In this document: piece after piece, positions 25,846 through 34,530 of the stretch
Numbering within the stretch: position 1 is the stretch's first letter
Layout: each line of letters opens with the position of its first letter
NCBI GenBank assembly: GCA_019747895.1
Contig: JAIEQF010000001.1
Span: 24,068 to 88,067 of the forward strand
Direction of reading: 5' to 3'
Source: Chthoniobacterales bacterium
GTDB lineage: Bacteria > Verrucomicrobiota > Verrucomicrobiia > Chthoniobacterales > UBA6821
Length of the DNA stretch: 64,000 nt
Notes under the pieces: generated by a model
The model's database searches: none
What the model was told of the DNA's origin: nothing
The model's input: only the letters and a program-made list of their open reading frames with translations
Program-made: the position numbers and the translations under genes

Positions 25846-28800
25846 ATGATAATATCACCCCCGGCAATAGCAGCATTCCTCTTTTTTTTCATAGGAATGA
25901 CTTATGCAAACGATGTGAAATCATGTGAAGAATATCAAGAGACAAATCCCTTGATGATGATGCTTCCTAAAAGTTCTTTCAACGGTAAGACGCCACTTCA
26001 TGAGAATGTTAGAGAACCAAGAAATCTTAAAAAAGATGTTCAAGATGATGCAGAAACTCTAGCCCCGATATTTCATCACTCTCGTGACGAGGAGGTCGCG
26101 AAGGCAGATGGGGCAAGGCAGAAGCAGGATTTTGATCAGGGCTATATGAGTACATACTGTCCTGATCAAAATTCAAGTCTAACGCAGCATTCATCGGACT
26201 TCCCGGCTTTCGCAGTAGAGAGGGGTGAAATATTCGGGCTAGAACAAAGAAGCGATCAATCTCCTAAGATACAAGAAACAGGATACTCTGCGGACAATTT
26301 AAACTTTCCATCTTCTAAGACAGATCAAACCACTAACCCTTCTGAAGAGCCCCATTCCATTAAATCGGTCTCCAGGCTAAACATCACTCCTGAATTGCTA
26401 ACAGAAAAAGTTACTTCATTAAAAGCAGCTAAAGAAAAATTAAACCAAGCTATTCTCCAAGCAGAAGAAAACTATTCACTCATTCCAATCTTAGAGCCTT
26501 CAGAAAAAAACAAGACTCCTGGCCTTCCAATACAAAAAGTAGAAATGCTCATAAGAGAAGCCTTGGCGAGCATGGACCAAGAAAAAGAAAATGCTTTTCA
26601 ACAAGTCCAAGAAAAAGAAAAAACTATTGAAGCACTTATCCAAAAATTGATAACCATTAGTGATGAATTAAAGTATCAACAAGTTCCTTCCTTCAGATCG
26701 CTTCTTCCACAAGAGCGTCAAAGACTAGAATCCTTGATGGAAGATACTGATTGTATGGAATCAGAACTCCAACAAAATGCTGCTGAACTTAGAGCAGCAA
26801 GCGCTCCTTCGGCTTATGCATTCTATTTCGCTCACGCTGCAGAACAAGCATTAGTAGAATTTCGTAATAAGATTGAGAATGTAAAAAAATATAGACCAAA
26901 TCATCCAAAGGCGATCTCAGAGCTTCTAGAACCTGCTTTGACTGCTAACATAATGACAACCTTAGCTCTCAGCTCTGCTCGATATGCTCTTGCTACGGCT
27001 ATTATAGATAAGGTCGATAAAGCTGCTCTTATTGCATCTGGCAATGAATTGACTCCTGACCAGGTAAGCCTTCTAGAAAAGCGAGTCACAACAGCAGCTG
27101 ATCTTGTTGGTTCCTTACAAACTCTCAAAAACGGAAATACTTTAGTTTTTCAAGAAGTTTATATTGCTCTCTCCCAGAATATGTCTTTTCAGGATATTCT
27201 TGTTAGCCCTAGCCAGTTTGTAGATCCCGCTAAAATGTATAAAAACTTTTATCCTCTTTGCCACCTCGACCAGCTTGTTCTTCCGTCTCCTGTTGAACTT
27301 GTTAAACAACTCCACGAACTCACTCTGGAAGCCTTCCGCCAAGACTCCATCAATCTGCTTCATCCTTATTCGGGACAACCAAAAACAAGATACTCTCTTA
27401 ATGAGATTCTTCAACATCATTTAGAATCGTCCCTAGCTCAGATATCGGAAACTTCAATGCCTGAATTTTTTCAAGCTCAAGAAAACTTTCAACTCACTGT
27501 TAGCTGGTTTGGTCAATCACAAATGAAGCTCTATTTATTAAAACATTCTGCATTATCAAAAGAAGCGCTCTTTTCTCTTGCTTGCAGTGAGATCACTAAA
27601 GAAATGCAGCAAGCCAATAGCTACAAATATAATGATGCGGGTTCATTTTGCGAGGCACATTTCCCTGTAGATAGTCCTCATTTTCCTTTACACCAATATG
27701 CTCAGCAAAGGATACTAGTTGCTCATCAAGTGGCTAAGGAAGTTAATCAAGCCTTGTCCCAACATCAGGAAAATGATCCCCTAAAATCGTTAGAAGTGAT
27801 TTTAGCAAAAGAAATTTTAGGTACTGCTGTCAAAGCAGCTCAACCTCTTGTTAAAATATCTACAGTTTGGGAAAAAAAATATGACCTTCAAGATTTAATA
27901 GCATCTACTATTCACGGTAAGTATGGATTACTAAGTCACAACTTGAATCGACTAAACACTTCTCTCCAAAATCCTGCAACAGATCAAAAACTCCAAAAAG
28001 ATGTTAAAAAATTAAATAACTTTTTCAATGAGGTAAAAGCTGCGGCTTCCACAGAGGCTATTGAGAAGATTCTTTATTTAGAAAATCTTCCAGAAAGAAC
28101 ATGGTGTTCGTCTCAAGATTTTTCCAACTGGGTGAAAATTGCTTACTTTAATAAATCTTGTACTCTAGCTGCGATTGCAAAATCAGCAAGACAAGCCCTT
28201 CCCGCTCTCATGAGAATTGGCCAGAATGGAACTAGTCTCTTCTCTTTAACAACCCTTAACACAAAAACACCTGTTCAAAATCAGAAGTGGCATAAGATGA
28301 TGGATAGGTTTTATCCTCTTCAACGCCTGTTACCGTTACTTTCTTCTTGTGCCTTTCTTGACAGCATCGATGTAAAAGATCTCAAACAAAAAACGATTTT
28401 TGATCAGACGATGGAAATTGTGATTAATGCTGCTAAAACTAGTAAAACGATTTCCGAGGCACTTGCTTTTGCAGGATTATTAGTACGCAACAGTTATCAA
28501 GACCTCGAATCACTGAAAAATCGAATTGGAGGTGAGAATATGCTACAATTAGAAACACTTGTTGCTAATATTCAAAGGGAGGCCTCGCTTGCTTACGGCT
28601 TGGCCACTAAAGTCATGGACGCTTATGACAACTATTATAATGCGTTAACTAGGATTGACACAGAACTGGTAAAAACAACTAAAAAACCTACTCTCAATCT
28701 CCCGAAAGCATTAAAAGAATTTCAAGCACATATCAACTCCATCAACCAACCATTTTCAGTGCCTAAAGAATTATCTGCAGACAACCTTCAGGAAGCAATT

Positions 28801-28878
28801 TCTGATAGCAAGGCCATCTTGGAACGAGTTGAAGGAATGAAAACTCAAATCAAAGCTTTGTTGCCAATACATTGGTAA
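25846..28878 (+). CDS. 1010-residue secreted orphan protein with an in-frame MITE-C
   Basis: Signal peptide (residues 1-21, ending MTYA) followed by a long, mostly helical protein with a coiled-coil segment around residues 185-290 (LKAAKEKLNQAILQAEENY and QQVQEKEKTIEAL). Residues about 72-132 are encoded by MITE-C copy 1, which adds 60 codons net without a frameshift. No enzyme motif is recognised. It lies 28 bases after the ABC exporter and may be in the same transcript. Size, signal and helical character resemble the orphans at 2895 and 40547. Function unknown. Confidence 0.7.
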   Translation: MIISPPAIAAFLFFFIGMTYANDVKSCEEYQETNPLMMMLPKSSFNGKTPLHENVREPRNLKKDVQDDAETLAPIFHHSRDEEVAKADGARQKQDFDQGYMSTYCPDQNSSLTQHSSDFPAFAVERGEIFGLEQRSDQSPKIQETGYSADNLNFPSSKTDQTTNPSEEPHSIKSVSRLNITPELLTEKVTSLKAAKEKLNQAILQAEENYSLIPILEPSEKNKTPGLPIQKVEMLIREALASMDQEKENAFQQVQEKEKTIEALIQKLITISDELKYQQVPSFRSLLPQERQRLESLMEDTDCMESELQQNAAELRAASAPSAYAFYFAHAAEQALVEFRNKIENVKKYRPNHPKAISELLEPALTANIMTTLALSSARYALATAIIDKVDKAALIASGNELTPDQVSLLEKRVTTAADLVGSLQTLKNGNTLVFQEVYIALSQNMSFQDILVSPSQFVDPAKMYKNFYPLCHLDQLVLPSPVELVKQLHELTLEAFRQDSINLLHPYSGQPKTRYSLNEILQHHLESSLAQISETSMPEFFQAQENFQLTVSWFGQSQMKLYLLKHSALSKEALFSLACSEITKEMQQANSYKYNDAGSFCEAHFPVDSPHFPLHQYAQQRILVAHQVAKEVNQALSQHQENDPLKSLEVILAKEILGTAVKAAQPLVKISTVWEKKYDLQDLIASTIHGKYGLLSHNLNRLNTSLQNPATDQKLQKDVKKLNNFFNEVKAAASTEAIEKILYLENLPERTWCSSQDFSNWVKIAYFNKSCTLAAIAKSARQALPALMRIGQNGTSLFSLTTLNTKTPVQNQKWHKMMDRFYPLQRLLPLLSSCAFLDSIDVKDLKQKTIFDQTMEIVINAAKTSKTISEALAFAGLLVRNSYQDLESLKNRIGGENMLQLETLVANIQREASLAYGLATKVMDAYDNYYNALTRIDTELVKTTKKPTLNLPKALKEFQAHINSINQPFSVPKELSADNLQEAISDSKAILERVEGMKTQIKALLPIHW
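26060..26241. mobile_element. MITE-C copy 1 (182 bp) inside a coding sequence
   Basis: The ends read TAGCCCCGATATTTCA and TGAAATATTCGGGCTA, an imperfect inverted repeat flanked by TA. The copy at 58061-58242 has the same length in the opposite orientation and is about 89% identical. The element is open in the frame used here and encodes residues including FHHSRDEEVAKADGARQ and TYCPDQNSSLTQH. Confidence 0.88.
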
Positions 28879-29044
28879 AATCAACAGCATTGAAAAATAA
28901 TTTTCTTTTTTAAAATAGGGTTCTTTGCTATACCCATGATGATTTGATTTTGGATATTAATGTGATTTTTGCTGCATTACTTTTACAACATGGATTGTGT
29001 AGCAAATTACTCGATCTTTTTCTCCAAAGAAAAATGCATACTTC

Positions 29045-30223
29045 ATGAAAAAAAAAATCATCGTTCTCGGCTTTATGGGAGGCTGTCCCATAGCAGGTGT
29101 TATCTGGCAACACATCCACTATATCGTTGGATTGCAGCGTCTAGGGCATGAGGTCTACTACGTGGAAGATACTTCTCGTTTTCCTTACAACCCTTCTAAC
29201 TTTGACATCTCGGATGATTACGGTTATGCCGTTCAAACATTGACAACATTGGCTAAAGAGCATGGTTTTGAGGGACGCTGGGCTTACTGTGCCCGCTATC
29301 GTGAGACTTTTGAAATGGCTGGCATGAAACATGAAGAGCTCTTACAACTTTATCGCGATTCTGATGCTGCCTTGAACATTTGCGGTTCACACAATCTGAA
29401 TGAAGATTTGGCTCTCATTCGCAACTTAATTTACGTTGAGAGTGATCCTGGAGTAGAGCAGATTAAAGTGGATCAACAAAATCAAGCAACCATTTCATTT
29501 TTAAAATCTCACCAGCATCTTTTCACCTTTGGAGAAAATATTGGACAACCTGATTTTCCTATTCCCACTCACGGTCTCACCTGGCTTCCAACACGACAAC
29601 CTATAGTGACAGATCTTTGGTGTCATCATGCAGAAGCATTGCCATCAACTCCAGAAGATCTATTCACCTCTATCTGCAATTGGTCTACCAGTGGTAAAAA
29701 AGATATTATTTGGCGCGATTCTAATTATCTTTGGAGCAAATCACTCGAATTTTTAAAATTTGTGGAAGCTCCTAAAAAGTCAGGCGAGATATTTGAACTG
29801 GCAACGGACATCAAAGAGCCAGAGGAACAAAAGCTTTTTGAAAAAAATCATTGGCGCCTCATCTTGCCTCATGATTTAAGCACATACTGGAATGACTATC
29901 ACCATTACATTATTCATTCCAAAGGAGAATTCACCTGCGCCAAAGATCAATATGTACGCCTTCACACAGGTTGGTTTAGCGACCGGAGCGCCTGTTATTT
30001 AGCGGCTGGAAGGCCCGTCATCACGCAAGAGACAGGCTTTAGTAAATTTTATGGAAAGGGAGAAGGGCTGATCGGATTCTCCACCCTCGAAGAAATTGTG
30101 GAAGCCGTCCGCTCCATTCGTGCCGATTACAAAAAACATTCCCGTGCTGCACTCGAGATCGCTCGCGAGTTTTTTGAAGCGGAAAAAGTCCTTAAGTCGC
30201 TACTCGATCGGGCGGGGATTTAA
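29045..30223 (+). CDS. Glycosyltransferase-like protein, paralogue 1
   Basis: 392 residues starting with a GT-B-type N-terminus (KKIIVLGFMGGCPIAG, then HYIVGLQRLGHEVYYVED). The C-terminus carries the acceptor-side motif GWFSDRSACYLAAGRPVITQ (around residues 310-330) and the helical end typical of family 1 glycosyltransferases. It shares the C-terminal pattern with the next gene (GWLSDRAAAYLSLGRPVITE), so the two are paralogues in tandem. Probably cytosolic; donor and acceptor unknown. A role in glycosylating a lipid or surface polymer is inferred from neighbours. Confidence 0.7.
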   Translation: MKKKIIVLGFMGGCPIAGVIWQHIHYIVGLQRLGHEVYYVEDTSRFPYNPSNFDISDDYGYAVQTLTTLAKEHGFEGRWAYCARYRETFEMAGMKHEELLQLYRDSDAALNICGSHNLNEDLALIRNLIYVESDPGVEQIKVDQQNQATISFLKSHQHLFTFGENIGQPDFPIPTHGLTWLPTRQPIVTDLWCHHAEALPSTPEDLFTSICNWSTSGKKDIIWRDSNYLWSKSLEFLKFVEAPKKSGEIFELATDIKEPEEQKLFEKNHWRLILPHDLSTYWNDYHHYIIHSKGEFTCAKDQYVRLHTGWFSDRSACYLAAGRPVITQETGFSKFYGKGEGLIGFSTLEEIVEAVRSIRADYKKHSRAALEIAREFFEAEKVLKSLLDRAGI

Positions 30224-30426
30224 AGGTATCGGGTGTTCTGATTCTGTAGCTGTTGGAAAGCTCCAGATAACTTTTTTTATAGGAATTGTGGCAAACCTCC
30301 TGCTCTCAGTAAACTTGATCTTTCCATTGCCATAAGTATTAAAAATTTCTTTCAATCTACGCCTAGAAAAAATCTTTTCAATGTTCAAAGCTTTCTTTTT
30401 TTAAAAAATTAAGAATACTTTCAACG

Positions 30427-31629
30427 ATGTCTTTCCTACAGCCTACAGCCTCTAGCCTACAGACTGTTTCTTCCAACCAATCGCCTATCTTCATCGGCTG
30501 TGGCTTTGCCGCAAAGTATCCGATGGGCGGTGGCAATTTTTCGGTGCCGCTCCAATATTTGCTAGGCCTCAAGCGCCTCGGGCGCAGGGGCATCTGGCTA
30601 GAGGTGCTTCCCGAAAGTGGCGATCCCGTTCTCGATGCTAGTCGTGTAAGAATTTTTCAACGTCGGATGCGGCACTATGGAATTGAGTATTGCTTGCTCT
30701 TAGAACCAAAAATTCTTCAGCAAAAAAAACCAGAAGAGCACGATCTCTCACAAATGAAGTCGTACGGTATGACGATTCCCGAACTTCGCGAGACCGCTCC
30801 AAATGGAACTCTCCTCAACTTGAGTTATTCGATCAAGCCTCCCCTCGTTACTCTTTTTGAAAAAAAACTTCTTTGTAGCCTGGATCCCTCCGAGGTTCTC
30901 TATTGGATGAATCAGCTAGAGATGGGCCAGTCGTACCATGATGAATTTTGGTCGGTGGGACTTTGCATGGATCAGATCGATCAACGACTCCCCGCTTCTC
31001 CTGTCCCGTGGAAATCTTTTTTTCCTCTCGTCGATACTGAATTTTTAAAAGCACAACCAAAACCAATGTTCAAAACGCGCCCGCGCTTCACCACAATCGG
31101 TCAATGGTATTGGGATGGCCTTATTGAGCTGGACGGCAAGAACATTGATTTTTCAAAAAAAGCTGCCTTTGAGCCTTACATAGACCTCCCGCGACGCATG
31201 CCTGAAGCCATTTTTGAATTGGCGATGAATTTAAATCCTGACGATCCCGAACGGCAACGCCTTCGAAAATGGGGATGGCATGTTGTTTCGCCTCATCGAC
31301 TCATGCCAACACCGGAGCGTTACTATCAGTACCTCGCAGGTTCTTTTGCTGAGTTCACCGCCGTGAAATTAGAAGCCCAAATGCAAAGTGGGTGGTTGAG
31401 TGATCGCGCCGCGGCTTATCTTTCTTTGGGACGACCTGTCATTACCGAACCAACAGGAGCGGAACAATTTCTTCCACACGAAAGTGGCATGCTTTTTGTG
31501 CACACCCTGGAAGAAGCCCTGGAGGCCTCTCGCCGTGTGTTGCTCGATTGGTCCCACCTCGCGCAGCAAGCTCGTCAAACAGCAGTCGCTTATTTTGATG
31601 CAGCCAAGACATTGAAAAAAATGCTGTAG
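30427..31629 (+). CDS. Glycosyltransferase-like protein, paralogue 2
   Basis: 400 residues. After a repeat-encoded leader (MSFLQPTASSLQTVSS, from CCTACAG-type heptamers) the fold starts at SPIFIGCGFAAKYPMGGG and LGLKRLGRRGIWLEVLPES. The C-terminus has GWLSDRAAAYLSLGRPVITEPTG (in pieces), matching the paralogue at 29045. The true start could be later than the first ATG, but no other good start is seen before the fold. Gene order suggests a two-enzyme sugar transfer unit. Confidence 0.7.
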   Translation: MSFLQPTASSLQTVSSNQSPIFIGCGFAAKYPMGGGNFSVPLQYLLGLKRLGRRGIWLEVLPESGDPVLDASRVRIFQRRMRHYGIEYCLLLEPKILQQKKPEEHDLSQMKSYGMTIPELRETAPNGTLLNLSYSIKPPLVTLFEKKLLCSLDPSEVLYWMNQLEMGQSYHDEFWSVGLCMDQIDQRLPASPVPWKSFFPLVDTEFLKAQPKPMFKTRPRFTTIGQWYWDGLIELDGKNIDFSKKAAFEPYIDLPRRMPEAIFELAMNLNPDDPERQRLRKWGWHVVSPHRLMPTPERYYQYLAGSFAEFTAVKLEAQMQSGWLSDRAAAYLSLGRPVITEPTGAEQFLPHESGMLFVHTLEEALEASRRVLLDWSHLAQQARQTAVAYFDAAKTLKKML

Positions 31630-31705
31630 CTGCATGCACTCTTGTCCAAAATAGAAATCAATAACAGAAACAAGAGGACTCGGTTTGCTCTGTAGACCTA
31701 CTTTG

Positions 31706-31770
31706 GTTGAAACGTTGAAGGGGCAGCAATACGAGATCTTTTCAACGTTTCAACGCTTCAACATTTCAAC
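31706..31770. repeat. Inverted TTCAACGTT-type repeats upstream of the SPT-like gene
   Basis: GGTTGAAACGTTGAAGG at about 31705-31721 faces units of TTCAACGTTTCAACGCTTCAAC at 31741-31770. It is another short-period (7-9 base) repeat family, also seen at 15625-15658. The rest of the 31630-31903 gap holds nothing recognisable. Confidence 0.6.
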
Positions 31771-31903
31771 TCTGTTCACAGCAATAAAAAGTATACTTAT
31801 TTCAAATTAAACAATCATCTTGGACAGCAATAACCATACACCTAAAATAGATGCTTGAGCAGTTACTCCATCTAGTCTAAGGTATCACCTTCATATCTCA
31901 TCA

Positions 31904-33163
31904 ATGTCCAAAGATCTTTTTAAAAAATGCCGCGAGTATCATGACTCGAAAGATGCACGTGCTCAAGGATTCTATCCTTACTTTCGACGTATTGATGACA
32001 GCGAAGGAAATCATGTAATCTGCGAAGGAAAGCAGAAAATCATGATAGGTTCTAATAACTACTTGGGGCTTGCTCAAGATCCTCGCGTTATCGAGGCTGC
32101 CTGCGAAGCGACACGTCGATTTGGTGCTGGCTGCACCGGTTCTCGTTTGCTCAATGGAACGATTGCCCTGCATGAACAGCTTGAGGCTGCTTTGGCTGAT
32201 TTTTTACAACGAGAATCAGTTCTTCTTTTTTCAACAGGATTTTTTGCCAATCAGGGAGCTCTGACAGCATTGACCGAAGCAGAAGATGCCATCCTTTGTG
32301 ATCGTGAAAACCACGCGAGCATCATTGAGGGCTGTCAAACTTCTGTAGCACGCCTGGTCCCCTATCGTCACAATTCGGCTGCAGCTCTTCGCAACCGTTT
32401 AAAAAGACTTCCTGAGGATGCAGGAAAATTGGTTGTGATGGATGGTGTTTTTAGCATGTCCGGAGATATTGCTGACCTACCTTCCATGATTGAAGTTAGC
32501 AAGGAATACGGTGGTGTCATGTATGTCGACGAAGCCCATTCTCTCGGAGTCTTGGGACCACAAGGTCGCGGAACGGTACATCATTTTGGCGTCAATGATG
32601 ACGTTCCTATCGTTATGGGCACTTTTTCCAAATCCTTAGGATCGATGGGAGGCTTTATTGCAGGCTCTCACGAGATGATCGAATTTCTGAAACATAAAGC
32701 ACGTTGTCTGATTTTCACAGCGGCTCTTGCCCCTGCTGTTGTTGGAGGAGTTTTGAAAGCCCTTGAAATCATGCGTAGCGAACCAGAGCGCATTGATCAG
32801 CTCTGGAAAAACACGCGCAAGATGCATGAAGGATTTAAATCGCTTGGGTTTAATATCGGCTCTACCCAAACACCGATTGTTCCGATCTTGATTGGCAGCG
32901 AGGCAAGGGCTTTTGCTTTCGCGCAACGCCTCTTTGAAGAAGGTATTTTTGCTACCCCAGCAATTTATCCAGCTGTTCGTTATGGTGAAGCCATTGTGCG
33001 GACCAGCTTCATGTCAACGCACACAGAAAAAGATCTCGATTTCATTTTAGAAATCTTTGCAAAATTAGCCCGTGAACTAGGAACCTTCGATGATCCCGTC
33101 TACACACAACCAGGCCGCCGACGCAACATTTTCGATTTTGCCTTGCAAGAGCAAGACCGATAG
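31904..33163 (+). CDS. Alpha-oxoamine synthase, probably serine palmitoyltransferase
   Basis: 419 residues of the PLP-dependent alpha-oxoamine synthase family. Conserved segments: SNNYLGLAQDPRV, GAGCTGSRLLNGT, LCDRENHASIIEGC, YVDEAHSLGVLG and the PLP lysine Lys243 in GTFSKSLGSMGG. The whole C-terminal stretch (TPIVPILIG, EEGIFATPAIYPAV, RTSFMSTHT) follows the bacterial serine palmitoyltransferase pattern better than BioF or Kbl, to my reading. It would condense serine with an acyl thioester to start sphingoid base synthesis. It overlaps the next gene by 74 bases. BioF remains the alternative, as bioA and bioD are also in the window. Confidence 0.8.
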   Translation: MSKDLFKKCREYHDSKDARAQGFYPYFRRIDDSEGNHVICEGKQKIMIGSNNYLGLAQDPRVIEAACEATRRFGAGCTGSRLLNGTIALHEQLEAALADFLQRESVLLFSTGFFANQGALTALTEAEDAILCDRENHASIIEGCQTSVARLVPYRHNSAAALRNRLKRLPEDAGKLVVMDGVFSMSGDIADLPSMIEVSKEYGGVMYVDEAHSLGVLGPQGRGTVHHFGVNDDVPIVMGTFSKSLGSMGGFIAGSHEMIEFLKHKARCLIFTAALAPAVVGGVLKALEIMRSEPERIDQLWKNTRKMHEGFKSLGFNIGSTQTPIVPILIGSEARAFAFAQRLFEEGIFATPAIYPAVRYGEAIVRTSFMSTHTEKDLDFILEIFAKLARELGTFDDPVYTQPGRRRNIFDFALQEQDR

Positions 33164-34391
33164 ACAACTTTTTGAAACAATCCCTGAGCTCCTGCATGCC
33201 AAGGAGCCTCATTTCACCCCTCCTTTTCCGGGAAGTGTTGTCAAACTGATTGAACCTGAAGGAGCTTTTTGCAAACAGCATGGTTCTATTGTGCCACTGA
33301 TTATCTTTCGTCATGAACCTCTTTCAAAATTCGCTGCTGGCGATACAGTGCTAGGAGCTTCCGGCGCACAGCGACTGAGTGTACAAGAGGTACTCGATGG
33401 CGCGAGCACCGGAGCGACGACGCAATGTGCGTCAGCAGTAGAGTTTGGGAAGAGGTTCAATGGAAAGCCGGTAGGACGAATCGCAGCCATCATCAACCGC
33501 TCTCACAATAGTTACAACAAGGATCGCGTTGGATTTTTTGGTTTCTTTGATTTCATCAATGATCCAGCTGTTGCTAGAGCCTTAGTAGAAGCTGCTGCCA
33601 AGATCGTCCAACAAGAAGGAATGACCTCCTTACGCGGTCCCTACAATCCTTCGATCAATGATGATTGCGGCGTGTTGACGGAAGGATTTCATGCTCCTTC
33701 ATTTGTTTCCATGCCATGGAACCCTCCCTATTACGAATCGCTTTACAAGCAAGCAGGCCTCGAGTCCGTGAGAAAGCTCTATGCGTGGATGATTCCTTTG
33801 CAACGAGAGACACCAGAACGTGTGAATAAAATCGTTCAACGCTTGTACAAGCGTGCCAAAGTAACCATTCGGACATTGGATATGAAAAATTTAAAAAAGG
33901 AGATGGAGATCATTCATCGCCTTTACAACAGAACGCTTGATCGCAACTGGGGTTTTTATCCGATAGCACTTGATGATCTCCTCCACGCTGCAGACGATTT
34001 AAAAGCCATTGCTGATCCAGGATTGATTCTCTTTGCTTGTGCAGAAGGCCGAGAAGTGGCTTTCAGCCTCTCTCTTCCTAATGTTAATGAGCTCTTCCAT
34101 GCAGCGCGAGGCCGCAAAGGAATTTTGCGTTTTCTAGAAATGGCGTTGCGCATTCAATTTCAAAGACCAAAGGATGCCCGTCTGTGTGTCCTTGGTGTTG
34201 ATCCTGAATACCGAGACAAGGGTTTGAGTGCGCTTCTTTTTTATGAAGTATTTGTCCGAAAGAAGGCCAAGTACGAACGCTCCGAGGTCTCTTGGGTGGA
34301 AGCGAATAACACCGAAATTCTCGAAGGAGCCGAACTGATGGGCGGCCATCGCGATCGGACTTATCAAATTTTTGAGAAAAATTTAGTTTAA
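33090..34391 (+). CDS. GNAT-fold N-acyltransferase-like protein (ceramide synthase candidate)
   Basis: 433 residues. It carries GPYNPSINDDCGVL, SMPWNPPYYESLYKQAGLESV and KPVGRIAAIINRSHN, a pattern of a large family of GNAT-like proteins often next to serine palmitoyltransferase genes. The C-terminal part (LCVLGVDPEYRDKGLSALL) is the acyl-CoA-binding GNAT loop. The start at 33090 is one of the few with a Shine-Dalgarno-like AGGAA. Residues about 79-121 are extra and are encoded by DNA related to MITE-B. An N-acyltransferase step in dihydroceramide synthesis is an inference from neighbours. Confidence 0.7.
   Translation: MIPSTHNQAADATFSILPCKSKTDRQLFETIPELLHAKEPHFTPPFPGSVVKLIEPEGAFCKQHGSIVPLIIFRHEPLSKFAAGDTVLGASGAQRLSVQEVLDGASTGATTQCASAVEFGKRFNGKPVGRIAAIINRSHNSYNKDRVGFFGFFDFINDPAVARALVEAAAKIVQQEGMTSLRGPYNPSINDDCGVLTEGFHAPSFVSMPWNPPYYESLYKQAGLESVRKLYAWMIPLQRETPERVNKIVQRLYKRAKVTIRTLDMKNLKKEMEIIHRLYNRTLDRNWGFYPIALDDLLHAADDLKAIADPGLILFACAEGREVAFSLSLPNVNELFHAARGRKGILRFLEMALRIQFQRPKDARLCVLGVDPEYRDKGLSALLFYEVFVRKKAKYERSEVSWVEANNTEILEGAELMGGHRDRTYQIFEKNLV
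33325..33452. mobile_element. Degenerate MITE-B relative embedded in the GNAT gene
   Basis: From 33342 (GATACAGTGC) through GAGCACCGGAG and GACGCAATG, this segment aligns along about 90 bases with the interior of MITE-B copy 2 (55077-55165). Its translation contains LDGASTGATTQCA, close to LEDTSTGVTPQCA from the free element. The inverted ends have decayed. It is an old insertion kept in frame. Confidence 0.65.
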
Positions 34392-34434
34392 TCCACTACA
34401 AATAGCCGCAAAGAATTTTTAAAGAAGAAGAAGA

Positions 34435-34513
34435 AATAGCCACAAAAGAACACAAAGAGCACAAAGAAAATAATATCCTTTTTGTGCTCTTTGTGTTCTT
34501 TTGTGGCTATTCT
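34435..34513. repeat. CAAAGAACA-family hairpin with T-run (likely terminator)
   Basis: The left arm (AATAGCCACAAAAGAACACA and onward, about 32 bases) pairs with the right arm ending TTCTTTTGTGGCTATT after a loop of about 13 bases, and CTTTTTT follows. It lies between the GNAT and epimerase genes and is the most perfect copy of this family in the window. Confidence 0.75.
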
Positions 34514-34530
34514 TTTTTACTTATTATCCT

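Noticed and set aside
31904..33163. Annotating the PLP enzyme as bioF
   Set aside because: bioA and bioD are elsewhere, and the neighbours and C-terminal pattern fit serine palmitoyltransferase better, although BioF cannot be excluded by eye.
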